Of a stretch of DNA of 64,000 nt, positions 22,765 to 33,930 are shown one piece after another (position 1 is the first letter of the stretch; the number at the start of each line of letters is the position of its first letter). Position numbers and translations under genes: made by a program. This stretch comes from Triticum aestivum. Lineage: Eukaryota; Streptophyta; Magnoliopsida; Poales; Poaceae. Below the pieces are notes generated by a model. That model was not told the origin of the DNA. It worked only from the letters and a program-made list of their open reading frames with translations, and ran no database searches. The stretch is taken from the NCBI RefSeq assembly GCF_018294505.1, contig NC_057813.1, positions 321,183,191-321,247,190 on the forward strand, written 5' to 3'.

Positions 22765-23384
22765 TGGCCCCTACACATACTCCCCCTACGTGTATGACCG
22801 TTCCAGAGTCTCACTTGTACTTATCTCTATTTCCTTGCATGACACATAGACAAGATGCACATAGAGGAATTTTGTTACTACATGTTGTTACGTACCTACT
22901 CCCTCCTTCCGGTTCATTACTAGTACTCCCTTCGTACTGGTTTACCGTTCCCCTTTGTACTCAATTCATGGGCTCGTTTTCCTAAAGAAATTGTCTTTAC
23001 CGACATATTAATATCGGGAATGCATGCATGAACAAAGAATGATTAAACCTTGCATGCAACATTTTGACAAAGCATTGACATATGAACATGTGAATGTGAG
23101 GGACTACAACCTCGTGCATGCATGCAATAATCACACGTACACATGCACGCAAAAACACGCACAACGCCCTAATGCTGGCATGTCCGAGCACATGACGGAA
23201 CTCACACGGTCATGCTCAAGTGCTCAACCTGCATGTGCAGGCACACACATACTCATCCAGGGTGAGCTAGTGACCATATAAACACTGAAAAATGTTTATA
23301 TTGACCGCAATGAGCGTGTTATAAAGTCTGCTAACCATATTTTTACAAATATACAGTGACAACCAATGTATTTATATCATTTCA

Positions 23385-24005
23385 AATTAAGCCATATTAA
23401 CCGGAAATGAGACAGTATGGACTAACATTACTTTGTTGTGTCCTGTCAGCTTGCAGAACGAGGAGAAGCTTGCGCGCGGTGGCTTGCAGGACAAGAAAAA
23501 ACTTTTGACTAATGCAAGCTCTCCCTTGCTCAGGCAGTGGACGTGCAATAGCTAATTTGGTGGTAAATTTCTAGAAGCATACACTGTACTAGTATGATCA
23601 TTGTTCGACTTCCCGAAGAGGCAAAGAGCCAAGTTCAAACTTTACTACAGTAGTACTCTGAGTAGTATTACATACTCCCTGCATTCCCTTTTTTTAGTGC
23701 GTATTAGTTTTTTGGCAAAATTTCGCAATGTAGTGCGTGCATGCAGGCTAAGTTTCGTTTGGACAAATTCACCCTTGAGAGAAATCATAGAAAGCACAAC
23801 TGGGAGCGCACATGGGGTGGGACAGAACTTGCATGCATGGTTAGTCTAGTATAAACCACATCTCTAGCTCATGCATTGGTATAAGAGCTGAGAACTATGC
23901 GCATTATAAATTGGAAAAGAGGGAGTACTACTAGTACTACTATACATGCAATACTAGGAACCACATGGTGGAGCGTTTGCACTCTTATTTTATTTTAATC
24001 TGTGA
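23385..24005. repeat. Duplicated low-copy block, first copy (second copy at 24365-24760)
   Basis: Both copies start with a form of CATATTAACCGGAAATGAG, share 'agaacgaggagaagcttgc' and 'gttcgacttcccgaagagg', and end with 'catggtggag', 'actctta' and 'tttattttaatct'. The first copy contains a MITE (23675-23925) that is absent from the second. The copies are clearly diverged. Confidence 0.8.
23675..23925. mobile_element. Stowaway/Mariner-type MITE, 251 bp
   Basis: The left end CTCCCTGCATTCCCTTTTTT and the reverse complement of the right end (CTCCCTCTTTTCCAATTTAT) form terminal inverted repeats. TA flanks both sides (23673-23674, 23926-23927). The paralogous block at 24365-24760 lacks it, which supports insertion. 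Confidence 0.8.
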
Positions 24006-24009
24006 TAAA

Positions 24010-24372
24010 GCAATCTTCAACACATTTGCTTCTCTTCGAGGATTCTCGCATGTGATAATGGAAGTTGATTGCATGGAACACTCGCCACAATTCTCTCTTA
24101 ATTCTGGCTCCTATCCTATTAGAAATAAGAGGGCTCAGTAATATTTTCTATTTTTTTGTTACTCAGCATGTAAACAGGTCAGCAAACCTTGCGGCGCATC
24201 TTTTTGCAAACCATGTTTGCTGCACTTTGAATGTGACCGAGAGCTGGCTTGATGAAACACCTCACTTCCTTTTTTGCGTGGTACCTCGCTTCCTAGTGAG
24301 CAGTCTCTTGGCTGATTGTCCTAAGAATACTTATATAAAAATAAAGCTCTCTAATTTACCTGCAAAAAAAAA
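24010..24372 (+). pseudogene. LINE-type RNase H-like domain and poly(A) end
   Basis: Frames encode an RVT_3-like RNase H C-terminus: VDC-like Asp context near 24065, then LLEIRGLSNIFYFFVTQHV, NRSANLAAHLFANHVC and SWLDETPHFL. The HVNRSANLAAHLFA segment is the usual C-terminal motif of plant LINE RNase H. Coding ends in AKKN and an A9 run (24364-24372). A frame change near 24090 splits it. It is a 5'-truncated LINE tail. No flanking target duplication was found. Confidence 0.65.
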
Positions 24373-25651
24373 TTAAGACATATTAACCGGAAATGAGGCA
24401 GTATGGACTAGCACTACTTTGGTGTGTCCTATCAACTCACAGAACGAGGAGAAGCTTGCAGGACAAGAGGTGAAGCTTGCTTACGCCCTCTCTGTCAACC
24501 TCAAGCATGGTGGCCCGCAAGACGAGGAGATGCTTTTGACTAAGGCAACGTACCCTCGCCCAGGCGGTGGACGTGCATCAGTACATTCGGTGTCAGATTG
24601 CCAGAGTCAAACACTATAGTACCAACATTGTTCGACTTCCCGAAGAGGCGAAGAGCCAAGCGCAAGTTTAGTAGTACGAGTAGTACTACTAGTATACAGG
24701 TACTAGGAACCGCATGGTGGAGTGTTTGTACTCTTAATTTATTTTAATCTCTCTTAAAGTACACATTTATTTGGGAGAAATGCGGAAAATGGAAGGCCAA
24801 TAGTTCTATTAAAAACATCGAACATGTAATGATGCCATCGATCAACCATGCTTGAATATATCTTGGCCTCCGTGCGACACCTAGCCCGTCTGTGTTCTCT
24901 CTTCTTGCATCTCTCAAGCAGCAGTGGGTTAGGCATTTTGCCGTGAATTGAGATCGGTTTTCTCACACTCCGGTCCCACATGTCAGTGATATGCCAAGAG
25001 GAAGCGCGTTGACCGACAAACCATACACGGACTTGGTTTTGCACCTTCATACTGGTATGAGCGGATTCAAAGAAGAGCGTATTGATGGTTGCTTCTTCCG
25101 AGCAACATACAGTGGGAAAGGTGGGGCTTATGATTTGACTTCTTATTACTGACTATTAGTGCGGCCCAAATACCGAGCTGAGTCTCCCATGCGGTTGTGC
25201 ACTCTAATTTGCTGCATGGCACATGGACCTGGATGCTGAATGGCTTCTGGCAATGCTATCAAGCATCTAGCATTTGTTTACATAATTGATGTGTACAAAT
25301 AATTTTCTAGTGACCTGAAATTGTACAATATTCTGAAGCTTTCAGCTTTTGTTTCATGTGTCTTGCCAGCTGGAAGGTTGTCTTGTTACAACATCAATCA
25401 AATACTAAAAGGAAACTAATATCCATTCTCTTTTGGAAAAAATAAAAAACTAACTTCCTTGCTAATGCATCTCGATGATTAGCATATCAGAGCTAACATT
25501 TACATCACAACTGAAGACAAAGTTGTGAGAAGGTGTTAAATTAAAATTGATCCATGCTTTCATTGGAAGCATCCTACCCCTAGCTCTGTCTAAATCAACA
25601 AGGCATACTGGGAAAAAAGTAGCTGTCAGGAGCATGCGACATTCCGATCAT

Positions 25652-25973
25652 TTTGTGCAGTTCCACAAAAATAGAGCTGAGCATCCCTATTCCGAAGATA
25701 TTGAGTAAGTGTGATTACAATAATAGAGGACTTCTGATGAAACAATAAACACACAAATAGAAGCCGATCACCTTTGCAGTATCTCTTAAGACTAACTAGT
25801 TGGAGAAGAATAAGCAAATAGTTGGAGAAGATTAGGCTCGGAGTTGGATGAGGAGTATAGAGCAAAACCAATCTCGCTTTGTGCAGTTGCACTCAAATGT
25901 AGATATGTTGCCCGTGTGACATATCAATAGAACTGCACAAAACACTCTTAAGAAAAAAGTGATTTGTGCAGTT
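25652..25973. repeat. Cluster of TTTGTGCAGTT 11-mers
   Basis: TTTGTGCAGTT occurs at 25652-25662, 25878-25888 and 25963-25973, and inverted (AACTGCACAAA) at 25931-25941. A fifth copy is at 10941-10951 in the homologous segment A. Function unknown. Confidence 0.6.
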
Positions 25974-26228
25974 CACCAAAAGTCACAATAGCAATGAGGT
26001 GAAATGGATAGTCCTATTTGCAAAAAAGCGGTAGAAAGGAAACAATTACTGGCCAATAACAGTTGATGACACATACGACAATAAAAAAGAAGCATATTCC
26101 TTGACCTAAGGGAAGAAAACAACATGGTAGTTTATCTAAAATGGTGTGAAGATGAGATTGCAATATGGAAAGTACGCCGGACGAGCTATGTTTTGGGCAA
26201 AGAACTAGGGAAGATCCACATGCAGCGA

Positions 26229-27273
26229 TGATGTCTACTACACAACTTGTTCTTGTAGAATCGTGTTGGGCCTCCAAGTGCAGAGTTTCTTAGGACAATA
26301 GTACATTTCCCTCAACTGGATAACCTAAGGCTTATCAATTCGTGGGAGGCGTAGGATGAAGATGGTCTCTCTCAAACAATCCTGCAACCAAATAATAAAA
26401 AGTCTCTTGTCTCCCCAACACACCAAATACAATGGTAAATTGTATAGGTGCACTAGTTCGGCAAAGAGATGGTGATACAAGTGTAATTTGGATAGCAGAT
26501 ATTGATTTTTGTCATAGTAACAATAAAAAACAGCAAGGTAGCAACTAACAAAATTGAGCACAAACGGTATTGCAGTGCTTGAAAATGACACCTAGGGTCC
26601 GTACTTTCGCTAGTGCAATCTATCAACAGTGCTAATATAATTGGATCATATAACAATCCCTCAATGTGTGATGAAGAATCACTCCAAAGTTCCTATCTAG
26701 CGGAGAACATAAGAAGAAATTGTTGGTAGGGTACGAAACCACCCCAAAGATATTCTTTCCGATCGATCTATCCAAGAGTTTGTACTAAAATAATACCAAG
26801 TTATCCTTTCCGATTGATCTATCTAGAGTTCATACTAAAACAACACCAAGTTATCCTTTCCAATTGATCTTTCAAGAGTTCATACTAAGATAACACCAAA
26901 TAATTTTAGATTCATAATACTCATTCCAACACAAAGAACCTCAAAGAGTGCCCCAAGATTTCTACCAGAGAAATAGAGACAAGAACGCGCATCAACCCCT
27001 ATGCATAGATTACCCCAATGTCACCTCGGGAATCCGCTGGTTGAGTGCCAAAACATATATCAAATGAATTAATATGATACCCCATTGTCACCATGGGTAT
27101 TCATAGCAAGATATACATAAAGTGTTCTCAAATCCATAAAAGTATTCAACCCGATAAGAACGAATTCTCAAAGGGAAAATTCAATTCACAACAAGATATA
27201 GAGGGGGAAACACCATATGATCCGACTATATTAACAAAGCCCGGGATACATCAAGATCGTGACATCTCAAGAA

Positions 27274-27327
<54 letters not shown>

Positions 27328-27889
27328 AACACATAGCTACTGGTACAAACCCTCAGCCCCGAGGGTGGACTACTCCCTCCTCATCATGGTGGCTACTGGG
27401 ATGATGAAGATGGCCACCGGTGATGACTTCCCCCCTCCGGCAGGTTACCGAAATGGGGTCTAGATTGGTTTTTCATGGATATAGAGGCTTGCGGCGGCGG
27501 AACTTCTGATCTAGGGTTTTTTCTGATGGTTCCTCTATTTATAGGATTTTTCAGCATTGGAATCACGCGAAGATGGGCCTCGAGGTTACCACAACCCACC
27601 GGGTCAAGCCAGGCTCCTCTAGTGCGCCCTGGTGGGTTGTGCCTACCTCATGGCTCTTCTGGCCATCCCACAAAGCTTCTAGTGCCTCTTTGTTCCAAAA
27701 AAAATCTTCAAAAAGTTTTGTTGCATTTGGAGAACTTTTATTTCTGCAGAAAAAACAAGACCATGGTAGTTCTATTGAAAACAATGCCAGTCCAGGTTAG
27801 TTCCATCTAAATCATACCAAAACCATATAAAATTCTAGTAAACATGGCATGAATACTTCGTAAATTATAGATACATTGGAGATGTAACA
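26229..27889 (-). repeat. 3' LTR of the minus-strand Gypsy-type element, 1661 bp
   Basis: On the minus strand it starts TGTTACATCTCCAATGTATC at 27889 and ends GTGTAGTAGACATCA at 26229. It contains a (GA)24 microsatellite and matches the plus-strand solo LTR at 19700-21328 throughout. Confidence 0.85.
27277..27324. repeat. (GA)24 microsatellite in LTR
   Basis: 48 bases of uninterrupted GA. The partner LTR has only (GA)7 at 41943-41956 in the same context. Confidence 0.95.
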
Positions 27890-27904
27890 TCATCCCCAAG
27901 CTTA
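27890..27904 (-). promoter_or_regulatory. Polypurine tract of the minus-strand element
   Basis: Minus-strand TAAGCTTGGGGATGA immediately precedes the LTR start at 27889. Near-copies occur elsewhere in the internal region (see 38581-40630). Confidence 0.75.
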
Positions 27905-28017
27905 ATTCCTACTCGTCCTCGAGTAGGTAAATGATAAAAGAAATAATTTATGAAGTGTGAATGCTAGCAAAGTGCATAAGTTTGATCAATGATAATTTCA
28001 ATCACTTTTCCTTGCAT

Positions 28018-29427
28018 TGATACGTCTCCATCGTATCTACTTTTCCTAATGCTTTTCCTCTTGTTTTGGACTCTAATTTGCATGATTTGAATAAAACTAA
28101 CCTGGACTGACACTGTTTTCAGCAGAACTACCATGGTGTTGTTTTTGTGCAGATATAAAAGTTCTCGGATTGGAACGAAACTTTGCGAGGAAATTTTATA
28201 CAATGAAAGATAATTTTTGGAGCCAAGAACCACCGGAGGGGGGCACATGGGTGGGAACAACCCACCATGGCGCCCCCCTCAGGCGCGCCCAGGTGGGTTG
28301 TCCCCACCTGGTGGCCCCACAGACTTCAACTCTGTCTGGAGGCCAGATCACATTTTCGGAGAAAAAGTCGGGGAGAAAGAATTATCACGTTTCATGAGAC
28401 GAAGCCGCCGCCACCTCCTGTTCTTCATCAGGAGGCCAGATCTGGAGTCCGTTTGGGGCTCTGGAGAGGGGCATCTTTGATCTTCATCATCACCAACCTG
28501 TCTCCATCACATATTCCATGATGCTCCCCACCGAGAGTGAGTAATTCCTTCATAGGCTCGCTGGTCAGTGAGGAGTTGGATTAGATTCATCATGTAATCG
28601 AGTTAGTTTTGTTAGGGCTTGATCCCTAGTATCCATTATGTTCTGAGATTGATGTGCTATGACTTTGCCATGCTTAATGCTTGTCACTTTGGGCCTGAGT
28701 GCCATGATTTCAGATATAAACCATTTACATTATCACCATTATATCTTTGTTCTAGATCCGATCTTGCAAGTTATAGTCACCTACTATGTGTTATGATCCG
28801 TAAACCACGGAGTGACAGAAGTTAGGATTCTTTCCAGTGATGACTGTAGTTTGAGGAGTTCATGTATTCACTATGTGTTAATTCTTTGTTCCTGTTCTCT
28901 ATTAAGAGGAGGCCTTAATATCCCTTAGTTCCAAATTGGACCTCGCTACCACGGGAGGGTAGGACAAAAGATGTCACGCAAGTTCTTTCCATAAGCACGT
29001 ATGACAATTTTGTGGAATACATGCCTACATTATATTTAAGAATAGGATCTAGTGCCGTATCGCCCAAGGTTATGACTGTTATATGATGAGTGTCATCCAA
29101 ATAAATTCACCGATCCAATGCCTATGAATTTCTCTTATATTGATTCTGCTAAGTTACTACTGCTACTGTCACTATTGCACTTGCTACAAAATTATTGCTA
29201 TCACTGTTACCATCACTATTGTTGCTGCTACTACTATCAAACTATCATACTACTTTGCTACTGATCACTTTGCTATAGATAATTAATCTCCAGGTGTGGT
29301 TAAATTGACAACTCAACTTCTAATACTTGCAAATATTCTTTGGCTACCCTTGTGTCGAATCTAGAAATTTGCGTTGAATACTCTACCCTCAAAAATTGTT
29401 GTGATCCCCTATACTTGTGGGTTATCA
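28018..29427 (+). repeat. 5' LTR of the Sabrina-like element, 1410 bp
   Basis: Begins TGATACGTCTCCATCGTATC and ends ATACTTGTGGGTTATCA. It includes 'gcatgatttgaataaaacta' near 28080, typical of this family. The stretch 29150-29275 is a low-complexity run of imperfect CTA/CTG triplets. Confidence 0.85.
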
Positions 29428-29438
29428 AGACCTTTTTC

Positions 29439-29456
29439 TGGCACCGTTGCTGGGGA
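29439..29456 (+). promoter_or_regulatory. Primer binding site, tRNA-Asp type
   Basis: TGGCACCGTTGCTGGGGA, 11 bases after the LTR end, matches the tRNA-Asp complement with two mismatches. Confidence 0.75.
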
Positions 29457-30653
29457 GCATAGCTATATTTGTTGAGTCACTAGGGATTATTATCAAATTA
29501 TCACTATGAAGAATCTGAAGGATGCTAAGACTAAGATTTTCCCCTCCAAGACGAGGGAAGGTAAGGAACTGCCATATAGCTCTGCACTTGATTAACCTTC
29601 TGTTATAAGTAGACTTGCAACGCCACCACATGCTATTAATCCTGATATGTCGCAAGTTATTGATGATGCTACTTCTTCAATGAATGATACTCATGATGAT
29701 GCTAGTACCTTGCTTGATGATAATGTGCGACTAGGTGAATTTCTTGATGAACAACTTGCTAGGACTAAAGCTTTTGAGAATGCTGAAACTAATGAAATTG
29801 TTGAAAGTGATGAAGTGCTTGAAACTAAAAATCTTGAAACACCTATTAGACCTAGTTCTACTAGATATGAATTACCTAAAGTGCCTGAGGGTTATGTTAT
29901 GGATGAGGAGACAACTAGAGACTTTCTTGCTTGCAAAGATAGGGATGATCTTAAGAAATCATTATGCAAAGTGAATGAGAAATCTTTGAATGCTAGAATG
30001 AAATGTGATCCTAAGTTTGCTACTTCACCTATCTTTGTTGATGATAAGGATTATGAATTCTCTGTCGATCCAGAGTTAATTACGTTGATTGAATCTGATG
30101 CTTTCCATGGTTATGAAACTGAAACTGATGTGGCACACCTTACCAAGTTGAATGATATAGCCACCCTATTTGCTCATGATGAGAAGATTCACTATTATTA
30201 TATTCTCAAATTATTTCCTTTCTCATTAAAGGGTGATGCTAAGACTTGGTATAATACTCTTGCTCATGGTTGTGTGCGTAGTCCCCAGGATATGATTTAT
30301 TACTTCTTTGAAAAATATTTTCTTGCTCATAAGAAACAAGCTGCCTTACAAGAAATATTTAACTTTGCGCAAATTGAAGAAGAGAGTCTCCCACAAGCTT
30401 GGGGGAGGCTTCTACAATTGCTTAATACTTTGCCTGATCATCCTCTTAAGAAAACTGAAATACTTGATATCTTCTATAATGGACTAACTGATGCTTCTAG
30501 GGACTTCCTAGATAGTTGTGCTTGTTGTGTTTTCAGGGAATGAACTATTGGACAATTTGAGGAATTATTGAATAATATCTTGAAAAATTATGATGATAGG
30601 ACTCTTCCTAAACCACCACATAAACCCACTCCAAAGAAGAGGGGTATCTTATA

Positions 30654-30656
30654 TCT
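30654..30656 (+). repeat. CACTA target duplication TCT, left
   Basis: TCT is repeated at 33949-33951 directly after the transposon. Three-base duplications are the CACTA rule. Confidence 0.9.
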
Positions 30657-30669
30657 CACTACTGGAATT

Positions 30670-30842
30670 AGCTTATTTGCCGTCTGCCAGTTCTTTGCCG
30701 TCAGCTGGCGGACGGCAAAGAGGCACTTTGCCGTCTGCTTGCAAAAAAATAGATGGCAAAGATGCCAGTTGCCATCAGCCAATTATTTGCCGTCTGCCAG
30801 CAGATGGCAAAGAATCTTTACCACGTGCTGGCGACGGCAAAG
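30670..30842. repeat. Left subterminal repeats of the CACTA element
   Basis: Copies and inverted copies of TTTGCCGTCTGCC occur at about 30677, 30692, 30710, 30729, 30788 and 30832. CACTA transposase-associated proteins bind such repeats in known elements. That role here is inferred. Confidence 0.8.
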
Positions 30843-30879
30843 AGGTGGGGCTATCTCTTTTTTTGCGGGTACAAAGAAA

Positions 30880-31440
30880 ATCGTTGACCCCCACCTCCTC
30901 TCTCTGTCTCCCCTCTCTCCGCATGGCCCCCACCTCCTCTCTCTCTCTCCCCTCTCTCTCCCGCTCGTCTCTCCCTCTCCCTCGCGCGAGCACCTACGAC
31001 GGCCGATTTCGGCGAGCTCCGATGGGATTCGACGCCGCCCAGCACACCCACGTGACCCCCTCTCCCCGCTCCTCCATCCCCTCCGACCAGATCTGACTCG
31101 CGCGTCCTCCAGCGACCACGCGTGATCCTCCCTTGCGGCTAGGGTTTCGGCCACCACATCGCCGGTGTGGCTCCGGTGTTGCTCCGGTGACTCACGTGAG
31201 TCTCTTCACTCCTCCTCGTCACATCCATCCCTCTCTTTCTCACCGCGTCGCGTCGCATCTCCTCTCCCTCATAGGTCCATCACGCCGGGAAGCCATGGAC
31301 GGAAAGGACGCCATGGACGGGAAGGACGCCGTGGAGGGCGCAGCTCCATCACTGCCCCAACGCCATCCAGGTCCACCCCTTCTCCTCTCCTCCCCTCTTG
31401 GATTTCTTCTTTTCCTGCCTTGCACCCGTCCACTCAAGTT
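30880..31440 (+). other. GC/CT-rich promoter-like region and first-exon candidate inside the CACTA element
   Basis: A CT-rich tract (30890-30975) is followed by GC-rich sequence. A GTGAGT at 31196-31201 and a CATAG acceptor-like site near 31273 could bound a 5'-UTR intron. An ATG at 31295 opens MDGKDAMDGKDAVEGAAPSL, with a duplicated MDGKDA hexapeptide. The frame stays open to 31444, but a GT after CATCCAG suggests a possible splice. I do not recognise the protein. It looks like a captured or element-specific gene start. Confidence 0.4.
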
Positions 31441-33265
31441 CTAAACCAAACAAGAAAAATTATCAATCTTGTTTTTGCTGCATATGCAATAATGGTTGAG
31501 GAGGACTCAGTTGTTCACTTCTATAATTGTGCCATAAATTGGTTTACTCTACTTGAGGGCTGCCGTGGTTAGCTCGATTTGATAGGGTCCTTACTACATA
31601 TGCTGCAGGGATTTAACTTGACTTGTTAATAATGAGTGTCAATCAATCAAACACAAGGAAACTATAAATGCTTACTATTTCATATAGTGATCGTTATGTT
31701 GTGTATAGGTAAAACTTGTGTTGTCCTTATCTACTTCCGAGGCATCACCATGTGTTGTCAATTTAGTTTCTACCATGGTTTTGGTTTGGTCCTGCTTATG
31801 CCAAATCGATCATTCATTGCTTCTGAACACTCTACCTTTAATCTTTGCTTCTATAAAACCGACCTTTCTTCTATTGAATGGAGTGTTTGCTTGCTATGCG
31901 GGAAAAGTAGCTTATTCATCGCTGATTTGGCATGTGCAACCAAAGTGGACGGACCGCATTTAGGTCCGGTCGCCGTGAGGATCCTCTGGCGGTGCTGGAT
32001 GTGCCGTGGCGCGGTGGTGCCCCCGGGTGGCGCCTCCGTGCTGCGGTGCCCCTGGTTGACGCCTCCGTGCCCGTGCTCTCACTGGCGCCACCGTTGTGGT
32101 GCTCTCTGGCAAGCTCCGGCTTGTTGTGGTGGTGTTGGTTGTGATGCTGGTCACACCATAGTGATGGTGTGGCTGCATCCTGCTTCGGCTACAACTCCTT
32201 TTGGTGAGCTTCTCCTTGCTCCCCTCCTGATCTCTCTAATGCATAGCTCTTGATCTTGTTGGATGTGAGGCTCTATTAGCTGTGGTTAGCTGCTGTAGAT
32301 GAGCATCAACTTGTATTGGAGCTCTCTGTGATGGATTCTTGCTGTGTCAGGGTTTTGGTCAGTGACCATCTATGTGTATTTGTGAAGTATATATACTCCT
32401 ATACTGCTCTGTTCTGTGTAGTTGATCCTGGAGTTGTTACTTTGGTCAGTTACTTTACTCATGAACGGATACTCACTTGTTCTTAGTTATTTTACTTCTA
32501 ATACTGATATGAACAGATACCACTTGGTTTGGCTATTCCTATTTGTCTCTTTCTAATAGCCTATGAACAGATACTATACTTGGTTTTGGCTGTTACTTTC
32601 CTAGTTTTCTACTGATAAGACAGATACTACATCTGATTTGGGCAGTGACGCTGGTCTGAGCCCCCCTCTCTTAGGCTTAATTTACATGTGACTATCCCTG
32701 TGCTGTGATGAACTAGCCCTGGCACTTCCAGGCTGTCTGAGCACATAATCCCTCAAGTATACCTTGAGGTCTTCTGTAGCTCCCCTTAATAGTTATCTCT
32801 TCTAAGCTGCTGGTGGTTGGATGTGTTGGGACTTGGTCTGGTTGGCTGGTTGTGATGTATATCTCCTCCTGGAGCTTTGTTTTTGGCGTTGCATAGTGAC
32901 ATGTACCTATTGTCACTAGACAAAACTGATTGTGGTGATGAAGTCTAATCTTTGGCTTTAATCACTAGTTTTTAGTTGGCTTAATTCCTGGAGCTAGTAC
33001 TGATAGTGGTCTTTGTGTTGGCATTTAACTTACTGCTAATTGTGGTGGCTTCTTGATTGGGTCCTTGGCTGGTTCTCTTCTTTGGCTCTTTGGTATTGGT
33101 TTACTCTATTTGGCTTTCTAATTAAGATCACTTTGAAAATCAGGATCTTAACTAAGATTATCTTGATCTCAAGTACTGGCTCCTACATCATTGCATTTCA
33201 CCAAGTCAAATGCTACATTTCTACTCCTAACCCATTCTCTCTTTCTTAGTGTTTTTGTTATGCAG

Positions 33266-33313
33266 GTTGGAAGACAAGAAGAAGATCCAGAGAAGATCTT
33301 AGTAATAAGATAG
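33266..33313 (+). other. Candidate terminal exon in the CACTA element
   Basis: A strong acceptor context (pyrimidine-rich, then TTATGCAG) precedes a short frame VGRQEEDPEKILVIR ending in TAG at 33311-33313. AT-rich 3'-UTR-like sequence follows. The gap from 31440 to 33240 has no clear coding frame, apart from a GC-rich patch (31960-32150) that could be a middle exon. Confidence 0.35.
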
Positions 33314-33362
33314 TTTTTACGAAAATAGAGATTTAGTTTTAAATCATTCCTTGTAATATTTG

Positions 33363-33493
33363 TTGGATATGTGTTCATGGATATGTGTTGGATATATATA
33401 TGTGTTCATGACTATATATTGGTAACATGTGTTGGATATGTGTTCATGGATATGTGTTGGATATATATGTGTTCATGAGTATTGGTAATATGT
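33363..33493 (+). repeat. Two tandem units of about 65 bp
   Basis: GTTGGATATGTGTTCATGGA starts units at 33363 and 33431, with a partial third at 33494. The units are AT-rich and lie in the 3'-UTR-like part of the CACTA element. Confidence 0.75.
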
Positions 33494-33599
33494 GTTGGAT
33501 ATGCTATATTGGTCATACATATAGTCTGTGTTTGATTGTGTTTGATTTTCTGTGAAAATGAATTGATATAAGAAGAAACAGAATTAATGCCTATTTGGT

Positions 33600-33930
33600 C
33601 TCTTTGCCATCTGCCAATAGATGGCAAAGAGCGTGCAGCCTTTGCCGTCTGCTAGCAGATGGCAAAGAGCCTGCAGCCTTTGCCGTCAGCTAGCAGATGG
33701 CAAAGAGCCGTGCCCTTTCCCGTCTGCCAGCAGATGGTAAAGAGTCGTGCCCTTTGCCGTCTGCCACTGACGGCAAAGGCCTCTTTGCCATCCGCTGCAA
33801 AAAACAGACGGCAAAGAAGACCTTTGCCGACCCTGTCTTTGCCGTCGATGTTTGCCGTCCGCAGCGGACGGCAAAGGCCTTTGCCGTCCGCCATCCTAGC
33901 CTTTGCCGTCCGCCATGGCTGATGGCAAAG
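33600..33930. repeat. Right subterminal hairpin array of the CACTA element
   Basis: Palindromic units such as TTTGCCGTCTGCTAGCAGAT followed by GGCAAAG recur at about 33603, 33641, 33680, 33717 and 33757, and a longer TTTGCCGTCCGC hairpin lies near 33850. Arm sequences vary slightly but stay complementary. Confidence 0.85.

Larger units (their letters stand above)
22765..26228. other. Low-copy-looking intergenic segment, copies B and C
   Basis: Continuation of 9111-11511 across element 1. It holds MITE-like CTCCCTCCTTCCGG ends near 22905-22950, a 251-bp MITE, a LINE RNase H remnant, a duplicated block (23385-24005 and 24365-24760) and a block (25345-25790) homologous to 10660-11080. A minus-strand open frame at 24754-25050 is unrecognised and shows no domain. 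It ends at the minus-strand Gypsy LTR. Confidence 0.5.

Noticed and set aside
24754..25050. 98-codon minus-strand frame as a small gene
   Set aside because: No family recognised, no promoter or splice context, and it lies in diverged duplicated DNA.
33600..33930. Regular short palindromic units that look superficially like a CRISPR array
   Set aside because: They are subterminal hairpins of a CACTA transposon in a plant genome, have no unique spacers of constant length and no cas genes nearby.
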